DNA of 64,000 nt from Methylobacterium tardum (GTDB lineage Bacteria; Pseudomonadota; Alphaproteobacteria; Rhizobiales; Beijerinckiaceae). The stretch covers positions 3,318,001 through 3,382,000 of the forward strand of contig NZ_CP097484.1 in NCBI RefSeq assembly GCF_023546765.1, read 5' to 3'. Positions 56,407 to 64,000 of this stretch are shown piece after piece. The notes below the pieces were generated by a model, which did no database searches, was not told the origin of the DNA, and worked only from the letters and a program-made list of their open reading frames with translations. The translations under genes and the position numbers were made by a program. How positions within the stretch are numbered: the first letter of the stretch is position 1; each line of letters opens with the position of its first letter.

Positions 56407-57390
56407 TCAGTTCGGCGAGATCGCCACGCCCCATGGCAGCAGGCCGACCGGGATGCTCTTGACCACCTTCTCGGCGGCGACGTCGATCACCGAGACGTCG
56501 TTGGACGTCCCGTTCGTGGTGAAGAGCTGCTTCTGGTCCGGCGTGAAGGCGAGCTGCCAGACGCGCTGGCCGACCGGCAGGTACTTCTCGACCTCGTAGG
56601 TCTTGGCGTCGATGACCGCGACCCGGTTGGCCGGGCCGAGCGCCACGAAGGCTTTCGTCCCGTCCTTGGTGATCCGGATGCCGACGGGCTGGATCGCCTC
56701 GTCGTTCACGCTCGGGATCTTGAAGCTGATCTTCTTGATCACCCGGCGCTGGGCCACGTCGATCACGCTCACCGTGCCGCCGACCTCCGCCGACACCCAC
56801 AGGAACTTGCCGTCGGCGGTGAACTCGGCGAAGCGCGGCCGGGCATCGACCAGCACATTGTCGATGACCTGGAAGGTCTTGGTGTCAATGAAATGGGCCA
56901 TGTTGGTCGTTTCGGAGGTGTTGACCAGGATCTTGCCGTCCGGCGACAGGCCCATCCCCTCCGGCTCGACGCCGACCGGCACCTCGGCCAGGACCTTGTT
57001 CTTCTCGATGTCGATGATCGTGACCTGGCTGTCATCCTCATTGGCGACGTAGAGCGGGTTGCCGGACGCATCGAGGATGAACTGCTCCGGATCCGGGCCC
57101 GAGCGCAGGGAGCGCACCACCTTGCCGGAACTCGTATCGAGCACGTCGATGCGGTCGTCGTCGCTCGCGCAGACGAACAGCTCCTTGCCGTCCTTCGACA
57201 CGGTCACGCCCCGCGGGCGCCGGCCGACCTTCCAGGTCGCCGTCACCGCCATCGTGTTTGTGTCGATGACGCTGACCGAGTTGCCCTTCTCGTTGGTGAC
57301 GTAGGCGGTGAAGGCGGCGGCCGGCCCGCACAGGGCGAGCCACGCTCCGAGGGCGCACACACTCAGGCCTGCCTCGACGCGGCGGTTCAT
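56407..57390 (-). CDS. lutB: YVTN beta-propeller exported protein LutB
   Basis: ATG 57390 is chosen; upstream residues are not conserved. The 327-residue protein has a signal peptide of about 26 residues ending AAAF, then repeated blades with the YVTN-type unit: AYVTNEKGNSVSVIDT, LFVCASDDDRIDVLDT, LYVANEDDSQVTIIDI, LWVSAEVGGTVSVIDV, each followed by a PxG or similar turn. About seven blades fit. This family is known as the PQQ-catabolism-associated beta-propeller. It probably serves as a periplasmic binding scaffold. Confidence 0.85.
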   Translation of the reverse strand: MNRRVEAGLSVCALGAWLALCGPAAAFTAYVTNEKGNSVSVIDTNTMAVTATWKVGRRPRGVTVSKDGKELFVCASDDDRIDVLDTSSGKVVRSLRSGPDPEQFILDASGNPLYVANEDDSQVTIIDIEKNKVLAEVPVGVEPEGMGLSPDGKILVNTSETTNMAHFIDTKTFQVIDNVLVDARPRFAEFTADGKFLWVSAEVGGTVSVIDVAQRRVIKKISFKIPSVNDEAIQPVGIRITKDGTKAFVALGPANRVAVIDAKTYEVEKYLPVGQRVWQLAFTPDQKQLFTTNGTSNDVSVIDVAAEKVVKSIPVGLLPWGVAISPN

Positions 57391-57511
57391 ACCATTCCCT
57401 TCCCTTGCGACTTCCCGGCGTCCTCGAAGGACGTTCTCGGAGGACAATTGTAGTGCGATTTCCGCGCGTTGCGAGAGCGCCGGCCGCTCACCAACGCCGC
57501 AGGCGGAGGCC

Positions 57512-58747
57512 TCACTTGAACTTGCAGGTGGTTTCCGGAAGATCCACCCCGAGCGTGTCGAGCGGGGTGCGCTGATGCAGGAAGCCCTGCTCGGGAGCCA
57601 CCGAGACCAGCGCCTTCGGCTGCACCACGATGATCGCCTGCCGGAGCTGGTGGTCCCAGGGCCGGAAGCTGAGCGGCACGCCCTTGTAGGCGGGCAGCGT
57701 GAAGGCGGGATCGGCGAGATACGGCCCGATCACGGCCGGATCGTTGGTCTTCTTGCCCGTCACGGCCTCGCCGACGGTCCGCACCGCGGCCCAGACCTGA
57801 TAGTCCAGCGGGCGCATCAGGCGTCCGGCAAGCCGCCGGAACCGGTTCTGCGCCTGGGCGGCCCCCCAGGTCTCCAGCACGGGCGACCAAGTCGTGGGCG
57901 TCAGCGCCTGCGTGCCGCCGACCGGCCGCGGATCGACGGTGCGGTAGGGCACGTAATCGCCCCAGTCGCCCTCCTCGTCGGCCACGATCGCCAGGTCGTA
58001 GTCGAGCCCCCGGGTGAAGACCATCGCCTCGGCCCGGGTCGGGGTATCGCCCCGCGCCTTAGCCAGCGGCCCGAAGGTCCAGGGCTTCTCGGCCGTGATC
58101 TTGAGCGCGAACTTCCGGGCCGAGTTGCGGACCGCGTCGGCATAGGCCTTGTCGGCGTCGGTCGGGCCGACGATCAGGAAAATCTTCCGCCAGCGCATCA
58201 CCGTCATGTATTGCGCCAGCGCGTCGGTCAGCATCGCCCGCGATGGGAGGATGTGGAACACGTTGGCCCGGCAGTCGGCCCCGCGGAGGCGATCGTCCGG
58301 GGCCCCGGCGTTCAGCACCACGGCGCCGGTCTCCTTGACGGCATCCGCCACCGCCAGCACCGCGTCGGCCGGCAGAGCCAGGACGAGGTAGCGCGCGCCC
58401 TTGGCGACCAGCTCCTTGGCCGCCGCGACGGGATCCGGCTTGTCGTCGGTCAGCGCGATCTCGTCGAGCGCGTAGGTCTGCTTGGTGAAGCGGCCGGTCG
58501 TGTTGTTGTCGGCGATGCCCATCTTGGCGCCCGCCAAGCCCTCGTCCTCCGGCGCCGCCTCGGCGTCGTAGGAGGACGGGGCGGGCTGTGGCCGATAGAT
58601 CAGGCCGATATGGGTGTCGATCGGTTCTGGGGCGGGTTGCTGGGCCTGCGCCGATAGCGGCAGCAGCGCCAGCGCAGCCAGCCCGGCGCGCAGCCAGACC
58701 GGGAGCGTCTGGCGCAGGACAACCGTGTCGGGTGCAGGATCTTGCAT
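57512..58747 (-). CDS. lutA: ABC transporter periplasmic substrate-binding protein LutA
   Basis: The 411-residue protein from ATG 58747 has a signal-like hydrophobic stretch (WLRAGLAALALLPLSAQAQ) after a 17-residue head. The mature part has the type I periplasmic-binding fold of Leu/Ile/Val family: THIGLIYRPQPAPSSYDAEA near 45, LVLALPADAVLAVADAVKETG and RWRKIFLIVGPTDADKAYADAVR. It is the family linked with PQQ-dependent dehydrogenases. It should bind lanthanide or its complex in the periplasm for LutEF. It opens the lut operon, and the 183-bp gap to the divergent gene at 58931 should hold promoters for both sides. Confidence 0.87.
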   Translation of the reverse strand: MQDPAPDTVVLRQTLPVWLRAGLAALALLPLSAQAQQPAPEPIDTHIGLIYRPQPAPSSYDAEAAPEDEGLAGAKMGIADNNTTGRFTKQTYALDEIALTDDKPDPVAAAKELVAKGARYLVLALPADAVLAVADAVKETGAVVLNAGAPDDRLRGADCRANVFHILPSRAMLTDALAQYMTVMRWRKIFLIVGPTDADKAYADAVRNSARKFALKITAEKPWTFGPLAKARGDTPTRAEAMVFTRGLDYDLAIVADEEGDWGDYVPYRTVDPRPVGGTQALTPTTWSPVLETWGAAQAQNRFRRLAGRLMRPLDYQVWAAVRTVGEAVTGKKTNDPAVIGPYLADPAFTLPAYKGVPLSFRPWDHQLRQAIIVVQPKALVSVAPEQGFLHQRTPLDTLGVDLPETTCKFK

Positions 58748-58930
58748 ATGCGCGGCCTCTAACAGCTTCCGCTCCGACCGCTCAACCGCGGCCTGTCGTC
58801 CCGACGTTCACGTTCCCGTCGTGGAATACGCAGGCTGCGAAGTACATTGCCAAATTGTCCCTTCGCCCGACCTATGCCGGCAGCGATGTCGCCGGAAGGG
58901 CGGCCGGACTGTCGAGAGGAAGCCCCGCCG

Positions 58931-59458
58931 ATGCGCCACATGTCTCTCCGTGCAGCGACCGCATGCGGTTTTGTCGCCCTCGGGGCTACCCTGCCCGGTG
59001 CGGCTCTGGCGGCCGAGAAAGCTGCGGTGTTCCCCGTCGAGCTGTTCGATCCCGGTGCGTCCTACGGCGCCCGTGCACGGCCGGCCGACACCAAGAAGCT
59101 CACGCTGGTCACCGACGAGCTGCGCAAGGCTCTCCACGATCAAGCCGGGCTGGACATCGTCGATACGACGCCGAAGGCCGACACCGTGGCCAAGGATGGT
59201 CCGCTCTACAAGTGCAACGGTTGCGCGGCGGACATCGGCAAGAGCCTGGGTGCGGACCTCGTCGTGACGGGTTATGTGGAGAAGGGGTCCGGTCAGATCT
59301 TCAACCTGAACGTCACCATCGCCGAGGCCGAGACCGGCAAGGTGGTGCGCGGCGGGCAGGTGACGATCCGGGCCGACACCGACGATACCTGGGCCCACGC
59401 CATGCGGTGGGTGGTGAAGAACCGCCTGCTCGCCGAGCCGCTGCCCGGAAAGTCATGA
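58931..59458 (+). CDS. Exported protein, DUF2380/DUF3280-like
   Basis: ATG 58931 (after GAGAGGAAGCCCC) gives 175 residues with a signal peptide ending near residue 27 (AALAAEKA). The mature part reads AVFPVELFDPGASYGAR, then TDELRKALHDQAGLDIVDTTP, YKCNGCAADIGKSLGADLVVTGYVEKGS and LNVTIAEAETGKVVRGGQV: an alpha/beta fold like DUF2380/DUF3280 proteins. Cys in CNGC may pair. It is divergent from lutA and upstream of the H4MPT genes. Similar genes stand near methylotrophy loci; the function is unknown. Confidence 0.65.
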   Translation: MRHMSLRAATACGFVALGATLPGAALAAEKAAVFPVELFDPGASYGARARPADTKKLTLVTDELRKALHDQAGLDIVDTTPKADTVAKDGPLYKCNGCAADIGKSLGADLVVTGYVEKGSGQIFNLNVTIAEAETGKVVRGGQVTIRADTDDTWAHAMRWVVKNRLLAEPLPGKS

Positions 59459-59485
59459 GGCCTTCCGTCGAGTCCCGAGTCATCC

Positions 59486-60188
59486 GTGTCCGCGTCCCCT
59501 GCCCAAGCCACTCCCCTGCCCCGTCTTCTCGTCAGTGTCCGTGATCCGGCCGAGGCCGAGGCTGCGCGGCTGGCCGGGGTCGACCTCGTCCGACGCCAAG
59601 GATCCCGAGCGCGGGGCGCTCGGCGCGCTCGACACCCGGACCGTGCGGGAGATCGTCGCCCGGGTGTCCGGCGGTGCCGTGACCAGCGCGGTCGCCGAGC
59701 CGACGCCGCGCGACGTGGCCGCCATGGCGGCGTCGGGGGTGGACTGGGTCAAGACCGGCATCGGCCCGGCACCACGCGGGGATGGCGCCGCCCTGGCGGC
59801 TCTCGCCGCGGCGGCGCCCGGACGGCTGATCGCCGTGCTGTTCGCCGAGGACGGCCCGGCCGCCGCCCTCGTCCCGCACCTCGCCGAAGCCGGATTCGCG
59901 GGCGCGATGATCGACACGGCCGGCAAGCGGGGCGCGCGTCTTCCCGATCTCGCGGCGCCGGCGGATCTTGCGGCCTTCACCGCGGCCTGCCGCGACAACG
60001 GGCTGATGAGCGGCCTCGCGGGCTCGCTGCGGGTCATCGATATCCCGAGCCTCAGCGCGTACGCACCGGATTATCTGGGTTTCCGCGGAGGCCTGTGCCG
60101 CGACTTCGATCGCCGCAACGGCATCGATCCCCTGCGGGTCGCCGAGGCGCTGCGCGCCCTGCGGCCGAGCCGGCGGGACGCCGCGTGA
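59486..60188 (+). pseudogene. mfnB: (5-formylfuran-3-yl)methyl phosphate synthase (MfnB family), frameshifted
   Basis: GTG 59486 begins SASPAQATPLPRLLVSVRDPAEAEAARLAGVDLV. One extra C at 59590-59591 pushes the frame; without it the protein continues DAKDPERGALGAL, the family hallmark with the active-site Asp-Ala-Lys, then VKTGIGP, MIDTAGKRG and FRGGLCRDFDRRNGID. The enzyme joins two glyceraldehyde-3-phosphate molecules to make the furan ring used in tetrahydromethanopterin and methanofuran. Length about 234 residues is normal. Its stop overlaps the GTG of the next gene. The extra base falls in the middle of an invariant motif, so a sequencing error is likely. Confidence 0.85.
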
Positions 60189-60760
60189 CCGCCGTCGTCA
60201 AGGTCGGCGGCAGCCTCGAGGCGGACCCCCATCGCCGCCGCGCGCTGCTGACCGCGCTCGCAGACGGCGTGCTCGGGCGCTGCATCGTCGTGCCGGGCGG
60301 CGGCACCTTCGCGGGCGCCGTGCGGGCCGCGCAGGCGCGCGAGGGTTTCAGCGACGCTGAAGCCCATCGCCGCGCACTCGACGCCATGAGCGATGCGGCC
60401 GGCATCTTCCGCGGAATCGAGCCGCGCCTGGTGCAGAGCCTGGAGCCCTGGACCGAGGCTGCGCCGGCCCGGGCACGGGTGTGGAACCCGCGCCGTCTGC
60501 GCGCGGGTCATCCGGACATACCCGAGACCTGGGACGTCACCTCCGACAGCCTCGCGCTCTGGCTCGCCGTACAGGTTAGGGCCGAACGCTGCGTGCTGGT
60601 GAAGTCCGTCGATGCGCCCGGCGGTCACGATGCCGCCGCCCTTGCGCGCGTCGGCCTGGTGGATGTTGCCTTCCCGGACTTCGCCGCGCGCTTCGGCGGA
60701 CCGATCGAGATCTGGGGGCCGGCCGAGAAGGTGACGGTCGCCCTGAAGGATGCCGCGTGA
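60185..60760 (+). CDS. Amino-acid-kinase-fold protein, MfnE-like
   Basis: GTG 60185 overlaps the mfnB stop. The 191-residue protein has the amino acid kinase fold: AVVKVGGSLEADP (phosphate loop), CIVVPGGGTFAG, then DVTSDSLALWLAV and VLVKSVDAP, with the ATP-site Gly residues kept. In methanogens a kinase of this fold (MfnE) phosphorylates the aminomethylfuran phosphate, and its location between MfnB and the dihydropteroate-like gene supports the same step here. It is shorter than glutamate or uridylate kinases. Substrate inferred from context. Confidence 0.78.
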   Translation: MTAVVKVGGSLEADPHRRRALLTALADGVLGRCIVVPGGGTFAGAVRAAQAREGFSDAEAHRRALDAMSDAAGIFRGIEPRLVQSLEPWTEAAPARARVWNPRRLRAGHPDIPETWDVTSDSLALWLAVQVRAERCVLVKSVDAPGGHDAAALARVGLVDVAFPDFAARFGGPIEIWGPAEKVTVALKDAA

Positions 60761-62318
60761 GCGTGCCCGAGCATATCGTGTTCGTCACCGGCCGCCTCGC
60801 GCGGGCGCGGCTGGAGAAGGTCGCGGCCGGCCTGCCGGACCGGTTCCGGTGGAGCATAGCCGATGCCGGCGTGAAGGTCGCCGCGCTGATGACCGAGGAG
60901 ATCATCCGCCGCCGTGTCACGCTGCCCGAGGGCGCGACCCGGGTGATCCTGCCGGGCCGGTGCCGCGCCAATCCCGAGCACCTCGCCGCACATTTCGGCG
61001 TCCCGGTCGAGCGCGGCCCCGACGAGGTCGTGGACCTGCCCGCGTGGCTCGGCCTGTCGGCCCGGAAGGTGGACCTCTCCCGGCACGATCTGCGGATCTT
61101 CTCGGAGATCGCCGACGCCTCGAAGATGAGCGTCGACGCGATCCTGACCAAGGGCCTCGACCTCGCCCGGCGAGGCGCCGATGTCATCGATCTGGGCGGG
61201 CTGCCCGACACGCTGTTTCCCCACCTCGAGGACGCCGTGAAGGCCATGAAAGACGCCGGCCTCACGGTCAGTGTCGATTCCTTCTCCCGCGAGGAGCTCG
61301 CCCGGGGCGCCGGCGCCGGGGCCGACTACCTGCTGAGCCTCAACGAGGAGACCCTCGATCTCGCCTTCGAGACCGACGCGGTGCCGATTCTCGTGCCGCT
61401 GCGGCCCGACGACCTGCCGTCCCTCGACCGGGCGATCGAGCGGATGCTGAAGGCCGGGCGGCCGTTCCTGGCAGATCCGATCCTGGAGCCGATCCATCAC
61501 GGCTTCGTGGATCGATCGCCCGCTATCGCGAGACCCGCGCCCGCTGGCCGGAGATCGAGATGATGATGGGCACCGGCAATCTCACCGAGTTGACCGAGGC
61601 CGACTCGCTGGGCGTGACCGCCCTCCTCGTCGGCATGTGCTCGGAGCTTTCGATCCGCAACGTTCTGATCGTGCAGGTCTCCAACCACACCCGCCGCACC
61701 GTCGAGGAGCACGACGCCGCCCGCCGGGTCATGTACGCCGCCAAGGCCGATTCCGCGCTGCCCAAAGGGTATGGTCGCGCGCTGCTCGCCCTTCACGACA
61801 AGCGTCCCTTCGTGCAGACCGCCGAGGAGGTCGCCCAGGCGGCCGCCGAGGTGCGCGATCCCAATTACCGGATCGCGGTCGCCGAGGACGGGATCCACGT
61901 CTACAACCGCGACATCCACAGGGTCGGCACCGACGCGATGGCCTTTTTCCCCGACCTCGATGTCGCCAGCGACGGGGCGCATGCCTTCTATCTCGGCGCG
62001 GAGCTCGCCAAGGCCGAGACCGCCTGGCGGCTCGGAAAGCGCTACGTGCAGGACGAGCCCCTCGATTGGGGCTGCGCGGCCGACGCCGAGGTGGAGGATG
62101 CCACCGCCTTCAAGAAGGCCGGTCACACGCGCCATTCCGGGCCGGACGCGCCGCCGCCCGGCACGCGGGACGCCCGCCTTGTGAAGCCCGAGGCTGACGC
62201 GCGCGCGCCCGAGATCATCCCCGAAGAGGGCGCGCGCGCGGAAGCGTCGCCCGAGCAACCGCAGGACCCGAAGGCCAAGCTGGTCTGCGGACGGCTCGTG
62301 CCGGTCGACAGGGCGTGA
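60757..62318 (+). pseudogene. Dihydropteroate-synthase-like protein (H4MPT biosynthesis), frameshifted
   Basis: GTG 60757 overlaps the previous stop. The first frame shows VPEHIVFVTGRLARARL, KVDLSRHDLRIFSEIADASKM, then the pterin-binding TIM-barrel strands GADVIDLGGLPDTLFP and VSVDSFSREELARGAGAGADYLLSLNEET. At about 61512 one T is missing (expected VDSIARYRETRARWPE), and the rest, with MMMGTGNLTELTEADSLGV, is in another frame to 62318. The full protein is about 520 residues, as for the archaeal-type DHPS-related proteins that join pterin and aminophenyl parts. The slip is likely an artefact, since all conserved residues persist after it. Confidence 0.8.
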
Positions 62319-62322
62319 GCCG

Positions 62323-62913
62323 ATGCCGCTGATCCTCGAGACGATCGTCACGACCCTGTCGCCGGCGGGCGAGCTGCACCTCGTGCCGTTCGGGCTGATC
62401 GGCGAGGACGCGGGCTACGTGCTGGCGCCGTTCCGGCCGTCGCCGACCATCGTCAACCTGGAGGCCAGTCCGTACTTCGCGGCGTCGAGCCCCCGCGACA
62501 TCCGCGTCATCGCGGGCGCGGTGACGGGCCGGCGCGAGTGGCCGACGGAGGCGTGCACGGCGATCCCGGGGCGGCGCCTCGCCGACAGTTTCGGACATGC
62601 CGAGTTCGAGGTGGCAGCGGTCGAGCCGCACGCGACGCGCCCGCGCTTTCGCGGGCGGCTGGTCCACAGCGCCGCGCACGCGCCGTTCATCGGCTACAAC
62701 CGGGCGCAGGCCGCGGTCCTGGAAGCCGCCATTCTTTCAACCCGGCTGCACATGCTCGAGCCGGACAAGGTGTTGACGGAGATGGCCTACCTCGCCATCG
62801 CCATCGGCAAGACCGCGGGACCCCGCGAGCGCGAGGCCTGGGGCTGGATCGAGGACAAGGTCGCGGCGGCGCTCGGCCCCGAGGCGCGCGTTCTCGATCG
62901 TGACGACCGCTGA
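62323..62913 (+). CDS. DUF447-family protein (H4MPT-linked)
   Basis: ATG 62323 starts 4 bp after the preceding stop. The 196-residue protein has ILETIVTTLSPAGELHLVPFGL, RPSPTIVNLEASPYFAAS, and RPRFRGRLVHSAAHAPFIGYNRAQAAVLEAAI, matching DUF447, a flavin-binding-split-barrel-like family shared by methanogens and H4MPT-using bacteria. Its role in cofactor assembly is assumed from co-occurrence. It has no signal peptide and should be cytosolic. Confidence 0.85.
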   Translation: MPLILETIVTTLSPAGELHLVPFGLIGEDAGYVLAPFRPSPTIVNLEASPYFAASSPRDIRVIAGAVTGRREWPTEACTAIPGRRLADSFGHAEFEVAAVEPHATRPRFRGRLVHSAAHAPFIGYNRAQAAVLEAAILSTRLHMLEPDKVLTEMAYLAIAIGKTAGPREREAWGWIEDKVAAALGPEARVLDRDDR

Positions 62914-62934
62914 CGGCGGGAGGAGAAGGACAAG

Positions 62935-63468
62935 ATGAAGAAAATCACCCTGGCCCTGGCGGCCACCGCGGCCCTCGTGGCCGCGACGGCTCAGGCGCAC
63001 GGCCCGACTCGGCGCAAGATCACGGAGTCGATCGAGATCAACGCGCCGGCCGATAAGGTCTGGGCCGTGGTCGGCGACGTGAAGAACGCCGACTGGGTTC
63101 AGAACGTCACCAAGACCGAGTTCACCGGCGATCCGGCGGGCAAGTTCAAGCGCGTGCTGACGCTCAAGAACGGCGATCAGATCCAGGAGACCAGCAACAA
63201 GCTGAAGCCTGACGACAAGCTGTTCTCGTACTACATCGACAAGGTCGACGTGAAGGACCTGCCGGCCAACGATTACTCGGCGACGATTACGGTCGAGCCC
63301 GCGGGCGACGCCAAGTCGAAGGTCGAGTGGAAGGCAGCCTTCTACCGGGGCTACATGAACAATGACCCGCCGCCCGAGCTGAACGACGAGGCGTCCGAGA
63401 AGGGCGTCGGCGACTGGATCAAGGCCAGCCTCGCGAACCTGAAGGCCAAGGTCGAGAAGGGCTCGTGA
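62935..63468 (+). CDS. MxaD-like SRPBCC-family exported protein
   Basis: ATG 62935 (after GGAGGAGAAGGACAAG) gives 177 residues with a signal peptide of 22 residues ending AQAHG. The mature part is an SRPBCC (START-like) helix-grip domain: ITESIEINAPADKVWAVVGDVK, FKRVLTLKNGDQIQETSN and SKVEWKAAFYRGYMNNDPP. This is the pattern of MxaD, a periplasmic protein that aids electron flow from methanol dehydrogenase to cytochrome cL. Here it lies with H4MPT and lut genes, not in an mxa operon, so it may be a paralogue serving a lanthanide-dependent dehydrogenase. The stop overlaps the next gene. Confidence 0.82.
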   Translation: MKKITLALAATAALVAATAQAHGPTRRKITESIEINAPADKVWAVVGDVKNADWVQNVTKTEFTGDPAGKFKRVLTLKNGDQIQETSNKLKPDDKLFSYYIDKVDVKDLPANDYSATITVEPAGDAKSKVEWKAAFYRGYMNNDPPPELNDEASEKGVGDWIKASLANLKAKVEKGS

Positions 63469-64000
63469 CGTCGTACCGGGGTCGCGCGGCGCTCGCCGCC
63501 GGCCTCACCCTCCTCGCGTCGGCTGCCTCGGCCGAGCCGGCGCGGGAGGCGATCGTCACGGCTCAGCTGGGCGGCGCGGTCGAGATCATCGACCTTGCCG
63601 CCGGCACGGTCCTGCGGCGCGTGCCCGTCGACGGGGCGCCCGCCGGAATCGCGCTGTCGGCCGACCGCAAGCGCGCCTACGTCACGCGGCCCGAGGGGCA
63701 TGGGATCGCGATCATCGACCTCGACGCCGGGCGAGTCCTGTCGGAGGTTGCGCTGCCCGGCGGTCCGCTCGGCATCGCGACCGACCCGCGCGGCGGCACG
63801 GTCTACGTGGCCGACTGGTACGGCCACCGCCTGTTCGTGCTGACCGAGCGTGACGGCACGCTGAGCCCGGATGGCGAGATCGGCGTCGGAGCCTCACCCT
63901 CCGGCATCGCCGTGAGCCCCGACGGGGCGACCCTCTACGTGGCGAACCGCGAAGCTGACACGGTCTCGGTGGTGGATGCCAAAGCTCGCCGCGAGACGAC
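63465..64000 (+). CDS. YVTN beta-propeller exported protein (cut by window end)
   Basis: GTG 63465 overlaps the MxaD-like stop (GTGA), and the frame stays open to the end of the window. It starts with a signal peptide (TSYRGRAALAAGLTLLASAAS), then propeller blades: AVEIIDLAAGTVLRRVPVDGAP, RAYVTRPEGHGIAIIDLDAG, VYVADWYGHRLFVL and LYVANREADTVSVVDA. It resembles LutB in fold but is a different gene. The rest, including the last blades, is outside the window. Confidence 0.8.
   Translation, partial: MTSYRGRAALAAGLTLLASAASAEPAREAIVTAQLGGAVEIIDLAAGTVLRRVPVDGAPAGIALSADRKRAYVTRPEGHGIAIIDLDAGRVLSEVALPGGPLGIATDPRGGTVYVADWYGHRLFVLTERDGTLSPDGEIGVGASPSGIAVSPDGATLYVANREADTVSVVDAKARRET

Noticed and set aside
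58748..58930. Possible -35/-10 pair TTGCCA and TATGCC in the lutA divergent gap
   Set aside because: The spacer would be 20 bp and no regulator known to use it is evident, so I do not list it as a promoter.

Overview
The window reads as high-GC DNA from an alphaproteobacterial methylotroph, most likely Methylobacterium or Methylorubrum. The strongest pointers are an eight-gene set in the order of the lanthanide uptake (lut) cluster, next to tetrahydromethanopterin (H4MPT) cofactor genes and an MxaD-like protein. Core genes such as gyrB, ctaA and DUF2842 fit the same group. No rRNA, tRNA, CRISPR array or intact insertion sequence was recognised.

Region 1 (1-25.4 kb) is an accessory metal-resistance island. 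It holds the end of a CusF-like protein, a lytic transglycosylase, an acetyltransferase and an ABC membrane domain without ATPase. Next come a broken MerR gene and a small mer unit (merR, merT, GDCCVxC protein). A CadR-like regulator then faces two cation diffusion facilitators and a ZIP-like protein. A two-component pair, several tiny His-rich exported proteins, a CzcBA-type RND pump and a third CDF transporter follow. The island ends with a second two-component pair and three tandem paralogues of an uncharacterised membrane protein (COG4705 type) with one exported helical protein; this last unit is the best candidate for an undescribed system.

Region 2 (25.4-50 kb) looks like ordinary chromosome: a Uma2-type protein, gyrB, an aldo/keto reductase, a metallo-hydrolase, a GH13 enzyme and a class A penicillin-binding protein. 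Scattered exopolysaccharide genes follow (Wza-like exporter, Wzc/GumC-like chain-length protein with a dead kinase-like tail, CelD-type acetyltransferase, polysaccharide deacetylase, glycosyltransferase, WcaJ-like sugar-phosphate transferase), with heme A synthase and a PAQR protein between them.

Region 3 (50.5-64 kb) is the methylotrophy block. On the minus strand lutA to lutH encode a periplasmic binding protein, beta-propeller, cupredoxin-like protein, small Cys-pair protein, ABC ATPase, ABC permease, exported protein and TonB-dependent receptor. On the plus strand a tightly overlapping set encodes MfnB, an MfnE-like kinase, a dihydropteroate-synthase-like protein, a DUF447 protein, an MxaD-like protein and a second beta-propeller cut by the window end.

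A warning for any reader: at least ten otherwise normal genes carry a single-base frameshift, several in short G or C runs, including genes expected to be essential for methylotrophy. I think most are base-calling or assembly errors rather than real pseudogenes. They are typed as pseudogene below only because the reading frame is broken as written.
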